64,000 nt of DNA from Luteolibacter yonseiensis (GCF_016595465.1 NZ_JAENIK010000012.1:1-64000); one strand, 5' to 3'. Positions 1-12,876 are shown, counted from the stretch's first letter. A program made the numbers and translations. The notes: generated by a model not told the origin, from the sequence alone.

Positions 1-12
1 ATCACGAAATGG

Positions 13-36
13 ATTGACCGGGGGCGGCCGGTCAAT
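13..36. repeat. 9-bp perfect inverted repeat upstream of the rRNA operon
   Basis: ATTGACCGG (13-21) is the exact reverse complement of CCGGTCAAT (28-36), with a 6-base loop. It could be an operator, or a terminator stem of a gene left of the window, although no T-run follows. The left arm also contains TTGACC, which resembles a -35 box, but no good -10 follows at the right spacing, so I do not call a promoter. Confidence 0.4.
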
Positions 37-134
37 CTAGGGTCTCCCCGTCGCCACGACGGAGGGCGACCGAGAGACAGACGGTCGATCGCGGTGCAAA
101 CCACCCGATCGGCTTTTTAGTCCCCTCGAAACAA

Positions 135-145
135 GCTCTTTGACA
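135..145 (+). promoter_or_regulatory. boxA-like antitermination motif before 16S
   Basis: GCTCTTTGACA closely matches the bacterial rRNA boxA consensus (TGCTCTTTAACA), which binds NusB/NusE to protect rRNA transcription from Rho. The same 11 bases recur before the 23S gene at 2452-2462, which supports a real function. Confidence 0.6.
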
Positions 146-192
146 GTATGGCTCAGCGGTAATCGTGCCAAGTGAGAAAGTGAACCGGTGGA

Positions 193-225
193 TCCTGCGA
201 AGGATTCAAGTCCTGCGAAGGATTC
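193..225 (+). repeat. Short tandem duplication in the rRNA leader
   Basis: TCCTGCGAAGGATTC occurs at 193-207 and again at 211-225, an 18-base period. It lies between boxA and the 16S gene. Each copy can fold on its own (TCC...GGA), so it probably affects only leader structure. Confidence 0.5.
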
Positions 226-411
226 CGACGCTTCAAGCAAGGCGGTCGTAAGCAGACTATGATATCGCTGGGAAGAGGAAAAAGATTAAATTGTGCGCTG
301 CGCATCTGGTTTCAATATCGAAACAGTGCGCGGAAGTTGGCTCTTGAAGTCAACAACCCCGATTTGAATCGCGGGTGCCGGCGACGGCATCTGAAAGATC
401 AGATCATTTTT

Positions 412-1951
<1,540 letters not shown>

Positions 1952-2194
1952 CGGAGAAATTCACAAACCGTTCTCACGGTCCCTGTGAAAGGTCGAGACC
2001 CCGCTCCCGGCAACGGGGGATGGGGTTGTCAAAACGCAAGTTAGACACCTGAAACACTTAAAACCGGAACATCGCAGGATGTTCCAAACCAAAAAACCAC
2101 GCAACTGTGTATTTATTGATAGGTTACGCAGTGCACAATTTAATCTTTTCTCCTCACTTCAACACCACCCCGTGAAACGGGCACCCTCGGTAAA

Positions 2195-2270
<76 letters not shown>

Positions 2271-2328
2271 TCTTTCATGAAGCGCCTCGGACTCCGGCAA
2301 CGGAGGGAACGCTTTGTGGAATCCAAAT

Positions 2329-2405
2329 GGGCCTGTAGCTCAGTTGGTTAGAGCACCGCCTTGATAAGGCGGGGGTCATAGGTTCGAGTCCTATCAGGCC
2401 CACCA
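2329..2405 (+). tRNA. tRNA-Ile (anticodon GAT)
   Basis: 77-nt cloverleaf. The acceptor stem GGGCCTG pairs exactly with CAGGCCC. The anticodon arm CGCCTTGATAAGGCG carries GAT. The T-arm has GGTTCGAGTCC and CCA is encoded. It follows tRNA-Ala by 58 bases. The Ala-Ile order is the reverse of the E. coli spacer order (Ile-Ala). Confidence 0.97.
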
Positions 2406-2451
2406 TTCCATTACCGAAGAGATTGAAGTTCCATACTGAAAAAACGAGTCC

Positions 2452-2462
2452 GCTCTTTGACA
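2452..2462 (+). promoter_or_regulatory. boxA-like antitermination motif before 23S
   Basis: GCTCTTTGACA, identical to the motif at 135-145, lies 47 bases after tRNA-Ile. A second boxA in the spacer is known from other rRNA operons and would reload the antitermination complex before the 23S gene. Confidence 0.6.
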
Positions 2463-2581
2463 TCCACATGGAGAAACAAATAATTTCAAGACTGCAATAA
2501 ATATTGATGACTCATAAAGAGCCATTCTTAGCGGTCCTTGAATATATTCTAATTCCCAAATACATCAATTTTTACGGCAAA

Positions 2582-2622
2582 GCCGGCAGAGATGCCGGCA
2601 GTAGGCAGGTCGAAAGACCTGC
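2582..2622 (+). other. Two tandem GNRA-tetraloop hairpins in the 16S-23S spacer
   Basis: GCCGGCA-GAGA-TGCCGGC (2582-2599) and GCAGGTC-GAAA-GACCTGC (2605-2622) are two perfect 7-bp stems, each closed by a GNRA tetraloop, five bases apart. They precede the 23S processing stem and could be protein or RNA docking sites during pre-rRNA processing. Their function is not known to me. Confidence 0.6.
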
Positions 2623-2685
2623 AAAGCGTGGAAACTATCCTCATCGGAAGATAAGGAAAAGTCCGCGTGGCTGATTTCAATTAGG

Positions 2686-5542
<2,857 letters not shown>

Positions 5543-5737
5543 CCTATTTTTGAATTAGTGAAGACAAGAGACCGTGAATGGACCTGAGGAAATCAGGTTT
5601 TGGAATTATTGAAAACTCCGTGTGGATGTCAGGGAGCGGGCGAAGGGAACGAAGCCCGCTTGACCGTCGACAAAGACATAGCTCAGATCGTCAGAGATTC
5701 AGTTTTGCGCCAATGGAAGTTGGCTCCAGGATTGCCC

Positions 5738-5852
5738 TCTGGTGACCAGAGCGCGGTGGAACCACCCGGTCCCATTCCGAACCCGGAAGTGAAACGCCGC
5801 AGCGCCGATGGTAGTGAGACGATAGGTCTTGTGAGAGTAGGTCGTCGCCAGG
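5738..5852 (+). rRNA. rrf: 5S ribosomal RNA
   Basis: 115-nt 5S gene. The terminal helix TCTGGTGA (5738-5745) pairs with TCGCCAGG (5845-5852). The core GTGAAACGCCGCAGCGCCGA and the GAGAGTAGG segment are conserved. It lies 195 bases after the 23S gene; that spacer contains a hairpin AGCGGGC...GCCCGCT near 5635-5660. Confidence 0.95.
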
Positions 5853-5857
5853 TATAT

Positions 5858-5894
5858 GCCCGGCTCCTGTAAAAGGGAGCCGGGCTCTTTTTTT
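5858..5894 (+). terminator. Intrinsic terminator of the rRNA operon
   Basis: GCCCGGCTCC (5858-5867) pairs perfectly with GGAGCCGGGC (5876-5885) around an 8-base loop, followed at once by TCTTTTTTT. It is six bases past the 5S gene, so it ends the rRNA operon. Confidence 0.93.
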
Positions 5895-5895
5895 G

Positions 5896-6885
5896 TGCGG
5901 GGGGAGGAGAGAGGGAAGGGTGGAAAGGGTGGAAAGGATCGTGGAGAGAGGAGGAGCATAACCGGTGGAGCTCAACCGGGGAGCACAACCGGGGTAGAAG
6001 AGGAGAAACGGTGGAAACGGTGGAAACGGTGGGGAGTGGGAACAATCGACTCTTCGTCGTCGGGGACAGCACGGGACAATCCGAGCCATGCTCCACAGGA
6101 GGATCGGGATCGCCCGCCGCCACGGCCGACGAACCGCATGCGGATCCACCGAGGTGTCCTTGAATGGGTGCCCGGGATGAAACGGACCGGGATCGGTCAT
6201 CTGTCGATCAGGAACCGGAAATTCACGAGAAAACCAGCCAAGGAGAACCGGCAATCAGGAATCAAACCGCCTGGGCCGGTCGCGCGAAACATCGGTTGCC
6301 GCAAACCATTTTCAATTCCGGGCCACCTGTCCGGCTGGCCGGTCAAATGCGTGATCTCATGCGTAGCACCGGAGAAACAAAGGCAATGCCAAAGAAGCGG
6401 AGCTGTAGGATTTTCAACCTCCCCGGGATTATCCGTGGGACAGGATGTCCCCCGGAGCGATCGTCAGAATGACGACGCCCCGTTGACTGCCCGTCGGAAG
6501 AGTTGATACCGAAGAACCGATGCCGGGGGCTGATGCCGGGGACTGATGCCGAAGGGAGCGTGTTTACCCTGAACGCTGTGTGCCGTGGACATGCTGTCCG
6601 GCTGCGGAACGAAACTGGGTCCGGAGGCAGGATGAAACGCGATCGGGAGGCGGTGGATCTGGTGAATCCGGAAGCCCTGTTTCTTCGGCGTATGATCCGT
6701 GGGAAAGGAACTTGGAATCCGTCGGAAAGGGACTTGGAAAATCCACTAGGTCATGCTCCGGCAGCTTCTGATCGAACCGGAGTGTGGAAAGCCAAGCTTG
6801 GGCGGGAGCTCCGCGGGATTCGGGAATACCGTGAGCCGGTCTGGGTTCCGGTGGATAGGCTGGAGCCGGACTCACACCGGCGGAC
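5896..6885. other. Repeat-dense intergenic region, no supported gene
   Basis: About 990 bases without a convincing gene. Open frames exist on both strands, but their products are low-complexity and rich in Arg, Pro, Gly and Trp, with no recognisable domain. The stretch holds several independent tandem repeats: GGGTGGAAA x2 (5918-5935), three imperfect 14-mers of GGAGC..AACCGG (5953-5994), GAAACGGTG x3 (6005-6031), a GATGCCGGGG-type repeat (6518-6551) and a 22-bp tandem pair (6695-6716, 6717-6738). Replication slippage or a decayed sequence is more likely than a gene. Confidence 0.6.
6695..6738. repeat. 22-bp tandem duplication
   Basis: The unit ATCCGTSGGAAAGGRACTTGGA occurs twice head to tail (6695-6716 and 6717-6738) with two mismatches. 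It is the longest unit of the repeat-dense stretch after the rRNA operon. Confidence 0.7.
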
Positions 6886-7686
6886 TCATGCCTCGAACTT
6901 CGGAGACTGGCCCAGGAAGCGACGGGGATTCTTGTAAATGATCTGTTCGATGTCTTCCGCAGTGTGCCTGCGGCGTTTCATTTCCAGCGCGCATTTCGGG
7001 ACAGCTAGGGGATCGGAGTGACCCCAATCACAGGCGGAATTCATCCAAAGGCGTTCGGCACCGTAGATTTCGAGCATGTCGATGGCGCGGTGCGGAGAGC
7101 ATTTGCTTTCCGGGTAGAGCGTCATGCCGGCCCAGTAGCCGGCGTCAAGCACGTGGGAGATGGTGTGTTCCTCGACGTGGTCGATGATGATTTTCCCACG
7201 GTCCAGTTTGGAAAACGATGCGAGTGAATCGAGGATCAGCTTGGTTCCCTTGAGTTTGTCCTCAAGATGGGGAGTGTGGATGAGAATGGGGAGATCCCGG
7301 TCCTGCGCGAGCTGCACGTGCGCTTCGAAGATTTCCAATTCGTTCCGGGTGTTCTTGTTCAGGCCGATTTCGCCAATGCCCAATACCGTCGGACAATCGA
7401 GGAACCGCGGGATGAGGTCCATGACCTCGCGGGCGAATCCCGGGTCATCAGCTTCCTTCGGATTGATGCAGAGCCACGAGTAATGCCTGATGCCGTATTT
7501 CGCCGCGCGCTTGGGTTCGTATTCGGTGAGCTGGCGGAAATAGTCGTAAAATCCGTCGGCGGAGGAGCGGTCGAAGCCTGCCCAGAAGGCGGGCTCGCAA
7601 ATTGCCTCGCAGCCGGAAAGGGCGAGTTTCTCGTAGTCGTCGGTCGTCCGGCTGACCATGTGGCCGTGTGGCTCTATGTATTTCAT
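6886..7686 (-). CDS. TatD-family metal-dependent hydrolase
   Basis: 266-residue amidohydrolase-fold protein of TatD type. The family includes Mg/Mn-dependent exonucleases and poorly characterised hydrolases. The metal ligands are visible: His7 and His9 (PHGHM), Glu106 (GIGEIGL), His137 (LIHTPH), His170 (IIDHVEE) and Asp220 (SACDWGHSD). Length is normal and no signal peptide is seen, so it is probably cytoplasmic. The N-terminus PHGHMVSRTTDDYEK and the divergent C-terminal half suggest a branch away from TatD DNase, so I would not assign DNA as substrate. A small conserved-looking gene lies 81 bases upstream on the same strand and may share its transcript. Confidence 0.85.
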   Translation of the reverse strand: MKYIEPHGHMVSRTTDDYEKLALSGCEAICEPAFWAGFDRSSADGFYDYFRQLTEYEPKRAAKYGIRHYSWLCINPKEADDPGFAREVMDLIPRFLDCPTVLGIGEIGLNKNTRNELEIFEAHVQLAQDRDLPILIHTPHLEDKLKGTKLILDSLASFSKLDRGKIIIDHVEEHTISHVLDAGYWAGMTLYPESKCSPHRAIDMLEIYGAERLWMNSACDWGHSDPLAVPKCALEMKRRRHTAEDIEQIIYKNPRRFLGQSPKFEA

Positions 7687-7767
7687 GAAAAAAGTTGATG
7701 GAGGATGGTGGGAAGCTGATGGAGGGGATGAGCGAGGCAGAGGCGGGTGTTTCCCGCCTCCCGGACA

Positions 7768-8055
7768 TCAACCTTCCACACCCGGCTTTCTTGTTGGGAG
7801 GGCCGCGCCGAAGGCTCCTTGGAAAGGGGCGCTTCCGGAAATTTCCCCGCTATGGTCCGAAAAGGACTCCAGGACGACGCGGGCGCGGTCAGGACGGTCG
7901 GAGAGAAGGATGGGAAGTGCTGTCTTCATCGCGGTGAACCGGTAGTCTTCTTCGCCCTCGTGGCGATCGATGCGGTCGAGGAACGCGGCGAGGTCGATGA
8001 GCTTGTGTCTAGCGTCGATGAATTGCAGGTCTAGGAGGTCCTTCTTGCTCGGCAT
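7768..8055 (-). CDS. Small conserved-looking protein of unknown function
   Basis: 95-residue frame. The first 70 residues (MPSKKDLLDLQFIDARHKL onward) are helical, charged and protein-like, with codon use like that of the neighbouring genes. The last 25 are low-complexity and may be a drifting tail. No domain recognised. It lies just upstream of the TatD-type hydrolase on the same strand and is divergent from lgt, with an AT-rich palindrome between (8071-8088). A two-gene unit with the hydrolase is inferred from position only. Confidence 0.55.
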   Translation of the reverse strand: MPSKKDLLDLQFIDARHKLIDLAAFLDRIDRHEGEEDYRFTAMKTALPILLSDRPDRARVVLESFSDHSGEISGSAPFQGAFGAALPTRKPGVEG

Positions 8056-8070
8056 GGGGAAAGTTTAAGC

Positions 8071-8088
8071 AGGGATTTATAAATTCCT
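8071..8088. promoter_or_regulatory. Palindromic AT-rich site between divergent genes
   Basis: AGGGATTTATAAATTCCT is an 18-base palindrome with one mismatch. It lies between the start of the small minus-strand gene (8055) and lgt (8155) and contains TTATAA, which could serve as a -10 element in either direction. It could be an operator or a shared promoter; no regulator is identifiable here. Confidence 0.35.
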
Positions 8089-8154
8089 ATCCCGAAGAAT
8101 GGGGAAAATGAGGTGCCGCTTGCGCGACGGGCGGGGATGGTGTGAGCTTCGGGC

Positions 8155-9198
8155 GTGTTAGCGACTTACGTGCATGATTTGGATCCCGTGGCCCTGCCGA
8201 TTTACGGCGGACTGGCGCTGAGGTGGTATGGACTGGCCTATCTGATGGGCTTCGTGGCGGGATTTCTGCTGCTGAAGAACCTCGCACAACGTGGCTTATG
8301 GGTGTTGAAGCCGGAGAAAACGGCGGATTTCATCGCCGCATGTGCCTTGTTCGGGGTGTTTTTGGGCGGGCGGCTGGGCTATATCCTTCTTTATTTCAAG
8401 GACGGAGCGATCAACTGGGAGTGGTTTGGAAACCTGTTTTCTTCAGGACAAAACCATGTAGCCGTATCCTTGGTCAATGCGGAGTGGGTGAACGCCATCG
8501 CGCAAAATCCTTCGGTCGTTTTCCGGGTATGGGAAGGAGGGATGGCAAGCCACGGTGGCATCCTTGGGTTGGCAATCTTCACTTGGATTTATGCGAAGAA
8601 AAACAAGGTGTCATGGGCCGGCCTGGCCGATGGCCTCTGCGTGGTTGGGCCGTTGGGCCTGTTTTTCGGGCGCATGGCGAATTTCATCAACGGAGAATTA
8701 TATGGCCGTGTGGCGGATGGAGTGGCATGGGCGGTGAAATTTCCCAAGTCTCTCGAACTTGAATCCCAGGACGTGCAGGGCGCGGCCTGGCAGGCCTGCA
8801 CACAGGTCGAGCCTTCGCTGGCAAAGGCGACTTCTCTCGATCAACTTGTTACCGTCGCACGCGAGAATCCCAAAGTGTCGGAGACACTCGGTGAATTCCT
8901 GCAACCACGCCACCCGTCACAGATTTACGAAGGTTTGTTGGAGGGCCTCCTGCTTTTCCTGATTCTCTACACGGTGCGGGTGAAATTTAAAAATGCCCCG
9001 ACGGGTCTCATTACCGGACTGTTTTTCGCTCTCTACGCGATTTTCAGAATTCTCGGCGAACAATTCCGCGAACCGGATGCCGAGCTGGTGAGGCTCCTCA
9101 CGAAAGGACAGTTTTTCTCCATCTTCATGTTCCTCTTCGCCGCGGCTTTTTTCGTCCACGCATGGCGGGAGGCAAGAAAGGGGCTGACCAGAGGCTGA
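8155..9198 (+). CDS. lgt: Prolipoprotein diacylglyceryl transferase
   Basis: 347-residue inner-membrane enzyme that moves a diacylglyceryl group from phosphatidylglycerol to the lipobox cysteine of prolipoproteins, the first step of lipoprotein maturation. Family marks are clear: RWYGLAYLMGF near residue 23, GGRLGY near 71, HGGILG (133-138), the signature GRMANFINGELYG (172-184), RHPSQIYEG (252-260) and FREPD (304-308). It starts with GTG. It is longer than the usual 260-300 residues, with two extra segments: residues about 84-125 and a loop after the signature (about 190-245). Such insertions in extramembrane loops need not impair activity. Confidence 0.95.
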   Translation: MLATYVHDLDPVALPIYGGLALRWYGLAYLMGFVAGFLLLKNLAQRGLWVLKPEKTADFIAACALFGVFLGGRLGYILLYFKDGAINWEWFGNLFSSGQNHVAVSLVNAEWVNAIAQNPSVVFRVWEGGMASHGGILGLAIFTWIYAKKNKVSWAGLADGLCVVGPLGLFFGRMANFINGELYGRVADGVAWAVKFPKSLELESQDVQGAAWQACTQVEPSLAKATSLDQLVTVARENPKVSETLGEFLQPRHPSQIYEGLLEGLLLFLILYTVRVKFKNAPTGLITGLFFALYAIFRILGEQFREPDAELVRLLTKGQFFSIFMFLFAAAFFVHAWREARKGLTRG

Positions 9199-9200
9199 CA

Positions 9201-9223
9201 AGGGTGGCCCGCAGCGCCACCCT
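9201..9223. terminator. Hairpin between convergent lgt and ROK gene
   Basis: AGGGTGGC (9201-9208) pairs with GCCACCCT (9216-9223). An outer pair GGGCTGA (9181-9187)/TCAGCCC (9233-9239) can extend it. It sits between two convergent stop codons, as expected for a bidirectional terminator. There is no T-run on either side, so this is moderate confidence. Confidence 0.45.
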
Positions 9224-9253
9224 CCGGAAACATCAGCCCCTGCGGAAGCCACC

Positions 9254-10279
9254 TCACACCTCGCCGAACAATTCGCGGGCGGTGTAGGCCATGCCGATGG
9301 CCGCCGCCGCGTCACCGCCGCTGGCCCATTCGAACTGCGTGGTCACCTTGTCCGGGTCGAGCGGACTGTTGCGGTAAACCGGCCACGCACGTTCCGCGAA
9401 GCCTTCGCCGATCCACTCCATGTATTGGTCGCGGAAGGTGGTTTCCGCCAGACCGCCACCGATGACGACGAGGCCGGGATCCACGGTGCGGACCATGTCG
9501 GCGATCGCATAGCCGAGGATGTAACCCTGCTGTTTGAAGATCTGGACCGCGAGCTGGTCGCCTTTTTCCGCAAAGTCACGGAGCTTGAAGGCTTTCTCCT
9601 CGACCGGCGTGTCGCCCTCGTTGAGCGGGTGGGTGGTCCACTCGGGTTTGGCGAGTTCAAGGCGCAGGCGGCGGCGCAGAGCGACCAGTGAGACCCATGC
9701 CTCCGCACAGCCTTTCAAGCCGCAGGAGCAGGTGGGGAGTTCTCCATCGTCCTCACGGAATGGCACGCTGATGTGTCCGACTTCAAGAGCCATGCCGTTC
9801 GCGCCTTCGTAGCCACGTCCGCCCGGCAGGACAAGGCCGCCACCGAGCCCGGTGCCTGGCGCGACGAGCAGCAGGCTGCCGAAGTGTTTCCGGCGCAGCG
9901 CGTATTCACCGAGTGCGGCGGCATTGCCGTCGTTCGTCATGTAGACCGGCACGCCGGTGCGTTCGGAAAGTTTTCCACGGATGTCCGTGCCCACCCAGTC
10001 GCTGCCGAGATTCGCCTGGCCCCAGATCACGCCGTCGCTGCTGGGGGCGGGCACATCAAGACCGATGCCGGCGATGGCGCTCTTCTCGATGCCGGCGCCC
10101 GCGGCGAGTTGGTCAAGGGCTTGGTCGAGCTGGCCGAATGTCGTCTCATAGCCGTTTTTCACCATGCTGCGAACCTCCGTCAATGGCCCGACTTGTTCGG
10201 AGAGATGATTGACCAAAACCGCTTTGACCGTGGTGCCGCCGATATCGAGGCCAGCATAATAAGAAGATTCATTTGCCAT
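9254..10279 (-). CDS. ROK-family sugar kinase
   Basis: 341-residue ROK protein. ROK kinases phosphorylate glucose, fructose, N-acetylmannosamine and related sugars with ATP; ROK repressors carry an N-terminal HTH, which is absent here. Visible are the phosphate loop LDIGGTT (11-17), the substrate/catalytic TNDGN (Asp117), a second glycine loop PGTGLGGG, ExGH (166-169) and the zinc site CSCGLKGC (184-191). I chose ATG at 10279, shortly before the first strand, because upstream codons add an unrelated 12-residue tail. It lies 106 bases downstream of a GntP permease gene and probably shares its transcript. Substrate unknown. Confidence 0.9.
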   Translation of the reverse strand: MANESSYYAGLDIGGTTVKAVLVNHLSEQVGPLTEVRSMVKNGYETTFGQLDQALDQLAAGAGIEKSAIAGIGLDVPAPSSDGVIWGQANLGSDWVGTDIRGKLSERTGVPVYMTNDGNAAALGEYALRRKHFGSLLLVAPGTGLGGGLVLPGGRGYEGANGMALEVGHISVPFREDDGELPTCSCGLKGCAEAWVSLVALRRRLRLELAKPEWTTHPLNEGDTPVEEKAFKLRDFAEKGDQLAVQIFKQQGYILGYAIADMVRTVDPGLVVIGGGLAETTFRDQYMEWIGEGFAERAWPVYRNSPLDPDKVTTQFEWASGGDAAAAIGMAYTARELFGEV

Positions 10280-10385
10280 GATGCGGAGACTGTTTTCCAG
10301 GCACCGCACTGTCAAGAAATTGGCAACCCCACAACGGGGGGATGTCTCGCTTCCGCAGCTTGGGAATGGTTGCGGACGTGGAGCT

Positions 10386-11744
10386 TCAGATCACCGCGTT
10401 CGCCAGCAGGATGATCACGATGGAAACCACGGCGATCCCTGTTTCCACGACGGTCCATGTCTTCAAGGTTTGGGAAATGGACATGCCGAGGTATTCCTTC
10501 ACGAACCAGAAGCCCGAGTCGTTCACGTGGGAAAGGATCAGGGATCCGGCGCCCATCGCGAGCACCAGCAGCTCGCGGTTCGTATCCGGCCGGGCTTCCA
10601 CGACGGGCAGCATCAGTCCCGCGGCCATGGTGATGGACACCGTGGCCGATCCCACCGCGATGCGCAGCAGCCCGGCGATGATCCAGCCTAACAGGATGGG
10701 TGTCACCGGGATTTGTACTGCAAGATCGGCGATGGCCTTGGCCACGCCGGAGTGTTCCAGCACCTTGCTGAAGCCGCCGCCGGCTCCGACCACCAGGAAG
10801 ATGCTCGCCGCAGGACCGACGCATTGTTCGGTGAATTTCAGAATCTCACCGCCCTTGAGTCCGCAGTGGGTGCCGAACGCCCAGAAAGAGAACACCACGG
10901 CGATGAGCATGGCCACCACCGGCGCTCCGATGAAGTCCGCCACCTGCCGCACCGTGTTTTCCGGCGGCAGCGACACGTCCGCCGCCGTGGCGACAAGCAT
11001 CAGCAGCACCGGCAGCAGCATGGTGAAAATGCTCAGGGCGAATCCGGGAGGGCGGGGGGCTGCCGCTTTTCCGGAAGCTTCGGCACCCAGTCCGCCGATG
11101 GCCACCGGCACGCGCGGGGCGACCCAGCGGGCGAGAAACGGACCGGTGATGAGCGCGGTGGGAAGACCGACTGCGATCGACCAGAGAATCGTTTTTCCGG
11201 TGTCAGCACCGATTTTTCCGATGGCCACCATCGGACCGGGATGCGGCGGGATGAGTCCGTGGGCCACGGAGAGTCCGGCGGCGAGAGGCAGCGCGAGATA
11301 GAGGATCGGTGTCTTCGTCTGCCGGGCGAGCATGAAGGCGATGGGACCTAACAGGACGATGCCGACACCGAAAAACACGGAAATTCCCACGAGAAACGCC
11401 ACCAGCATCACGGCGTAGTCGAGCCGCTTGATTCCTAACAGATTCACCATCCGGTTCGCGATCACCTCCGCCGCTCCGGACTCGGCGAGCAGTTTTCCCA
11501 GAATGGTCCCCAGTCCGATGATCATCGCCAGGAAGCCCAGCGTGTTCCCCACACCTTCCTGGAAGCTCTTTGAAATGCCCGGCAGCGGCATGCCGGAACC
11601 GACCCCTACGACGAGGGATGCGATCATCAGCGCGATGAACGCGTTGCACTTGAAGCGGGCGATCAGGACGATGAGACCGATGATGGCCGCCAGCGCGAGC
11701 AGCAGCAGACCATTCGGTGAAAGCATGGCAATGGGTAAATCCAT
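10386..11744 (-). CDS. GntP-family sugar-acid permease
   Basis: About 452 residues with 12 or more hydrophobic segments. It matches the GntP family (gluconate and related sugar-acid:proton symporters) by GLGTILGKLLAESGAA, the IPPHPGP motif and a C-terminal MGAGSLILSHVNDSGFW block. The ATG at 11744 (MDLPIAML) is preferred; an upstream ATG at 11762 would add six residues. It is divergent from a six-gene sugar locus and followed by a ROK kinase, so it probably imports the substrate of this region. Gluconate is only the best-known family substrate. Confidence 0.93.
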   Translation of the reverse strand: MDLPIAMLSPNGLLLLALAAIIGLIVLIARFKCNAFIALMIASLVVGVGSGMPLPGISKSFQEGVGNTLGFLAMIIGLGTILGKLLAESGAAEVIANRMVNLLGIKRLDYAVMLVAFLVGISVFFGVGIVLLGPIAFMLARQTKTPILYLALPLAAGLSVAHGLIPPHPGPMVAIGKIGADTGKTILWSIAVGLPTALITGPFLARWVAPRVPVAIGGLGAEASGKAAAPRPPGFALSIFTMLLPVLLMLVATAADVSLPPENTVRQVADFIGAPVVAMLIAVVFSFWAFGTHCGLKGGEILKFTEQCVGPAASIFLVVGAGGGFSKVLEHSGVAKAIADLAVQIPVTPILLGWIIAGLLRIAVGSATVSITMAAGLMLPVVEARPDTNRELLVLAMGAGSLILSHVNDSGFWFVKEYLGMSISQTLKTWTVVETGIAVVSIVIILLANAVI

Positions 11745-11854
11745 GAAACGAAACCTGAACAAACCATCCCGGTGTGGGAATCCCTAATTCATGTCCCCCA
11801 AAAAGTGGAAATTTCAAACTTCCCCCCTCGCGGATCGCCCATTTTACTCACCGT

Positions 11855-12871
11855 ATGTCCGCGAAAATCGCTCTCAAACCCAAGATCCAGCTCGGCGTCG
11901 TGCCGACCCATTTCAAATTCGTCGGTGGAATCGTGCCCGATGAGAACGGAAAATTTCCTCGCGACGCGGACGGCGCGCTGCTCATCCTGTCGGAAATGAA
12001 GAAACTCGGCGACGCGTCGCCGGTGGCGATGGACATCGTGCAGATCCCGTTCTTCGCCTCGGCCGATGCGGACGAGGTGACCGAGATGATCGATGGTCTG
12101 AAGGCGCTCGGCCTTGAAGTGCATTTCATCATCATGGTCGGCGGTGCGAATCCGATGAATCCCGCCGATGAGGATGCCGTGGTCGCCCAGCTTGTCTCGA
12201 GCCTCAAGGCCGCGATCAAGCATGGCATCCGCCACGTTTCCTCCACCTCCATCGAGGAATGGATGAGTGCCGACACCGCCCGCACGGGCGATGCCTTCAC
12301 GGCGGCGGTGGAGCAGAATGTGAAGGTCCACATGCGTGTCTATCAGGAAGCGGGCGTGGAGGGATCGTGTATCGAGAACTGGCACATCGAGTTCCTGCGG
12401 CCCGGCGAATTCAAGACGTTCACCAATGTGGACCGTGGCTGGTCCTTCGTGAAGGCCGCGAACCTCGCGCTCGGGAAAAAATTCTTCAAGCTGCTGGTGG
12501 ACGCCGCGCATTGCGGAGACTCCGGCCTGAGCATCGCGGAAAATGAGAAGCTCATCGCGGAGATCGCCGCCGCGGGCGAGTTCGGCATTTTCCACGCTTC
12601 GGCAAAAACCACGCGCGGCTGTCTCTCGACGGACGATGGCTGGATCGGCGCGCTTCTCACCGCCGCCGCGAAATCCGGAGAGCTGAAGCACGTTTTCGTG
12701 GAAGTGTTCGACCACGAGGATCCGGCGTTGGAACTCGTCAGGAAGCTGGATCCCGGCCACGGCGTGGATACCCGTGACGGCCGGAGCTACATGCAGGTGA
12801 CGGCGGACGGCCTGGGCGATGTCGCCCACCGCCTGAACAACCTGAAGGTCCGCGGATTCCTCAACGCCTGA
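11855..12871 (+). CDS. Xylose-isomerase-like TIM-barrel protein
   Basis: 338 residues. The sequence fits the sugar-phosphate isomerase/epimerase (AP endonuclease family 2) TIM-barrel fold. Probable metal ligands lie on successive strands: Glu in GSCIENWHIE, Asp and His in LVDAAHCGD, His in FHASAKTTRG and Glu in HVFVEVFDHED. The ATG at 11855 follows a stretch without good coding character. First gene of a tight plus-strand operon (next gene 5 bases on), divergent from the GntP permease. Isomerase or epimerase is likely; the substrate cannot be read from the sequence. Confidence 0.8.
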   Translation: MSAKIALKPKIQLGVVPTHFKFVGGIVPDENGKFPRDADGALLILSEMKKLGDASPVAMDIVQIPFFASADADEVTEMIDGLKALGLEVHFIIMVGGANPMNPADEDAVVAQLVSSLKAAIKHGIRHVSSTSIEEWMSADTARTGDAFTAAVEQNVKVHMRVYQEAGVEGSCIENWHIEFLRPGEFKTFTNVDRGWSFVKAANLALGKKFFKLLVDAAHCGDSGLSIAENEKLIAEIAAAGEFGIFHASAKTTRGCLSTDDGWIGALLTAAAKSGELKHVFVEVFDHEDPALELVRKLDPGHGVDTRDGRSYMQVTADGLGDVAHRLNNLKVRGFLNA

Positions 12872-12876
12872 CAGAC

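Larger units (their letters stand above)
37..411 (+). other. rRNA operon leader
   Basis: Non-coding leader before the 16S gene. It contains a boxA-like motif (135-145), a short tandem duplication (193-225) and a TGCCG-GCGA-CGGCA tetraloop hairpin (376-389). ACAACCCC (353-360) is complementary to GGGGTTGT (2022-2029) just past the 16S gene, so these could form the long stem cut by RNase III during 16S maturation; that is inference from complementarity. No protein-coding frame here is convincing. Confidence 0.6.

Noticed and set aside
13..41. rRNA promoter using TTGACC at 14-19
   Set aside because: The -10 at the expected spacing is CTAGGG, a poor match; the true promoter may lie left of the window.
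5856..6506. Long plus-strand frame after the 5S gene
   Set aside because: Starts within the 5S gene/terminator, is low-complexity and repeat-derived, and has no recognisable domain or ribosome binding site.
6503..6937. Plus-strand frame of 144 codons
   Set aside because: Overlaps the end of the TatD-type gene, is built partly on the tandem repeats and does not look like a real protein.
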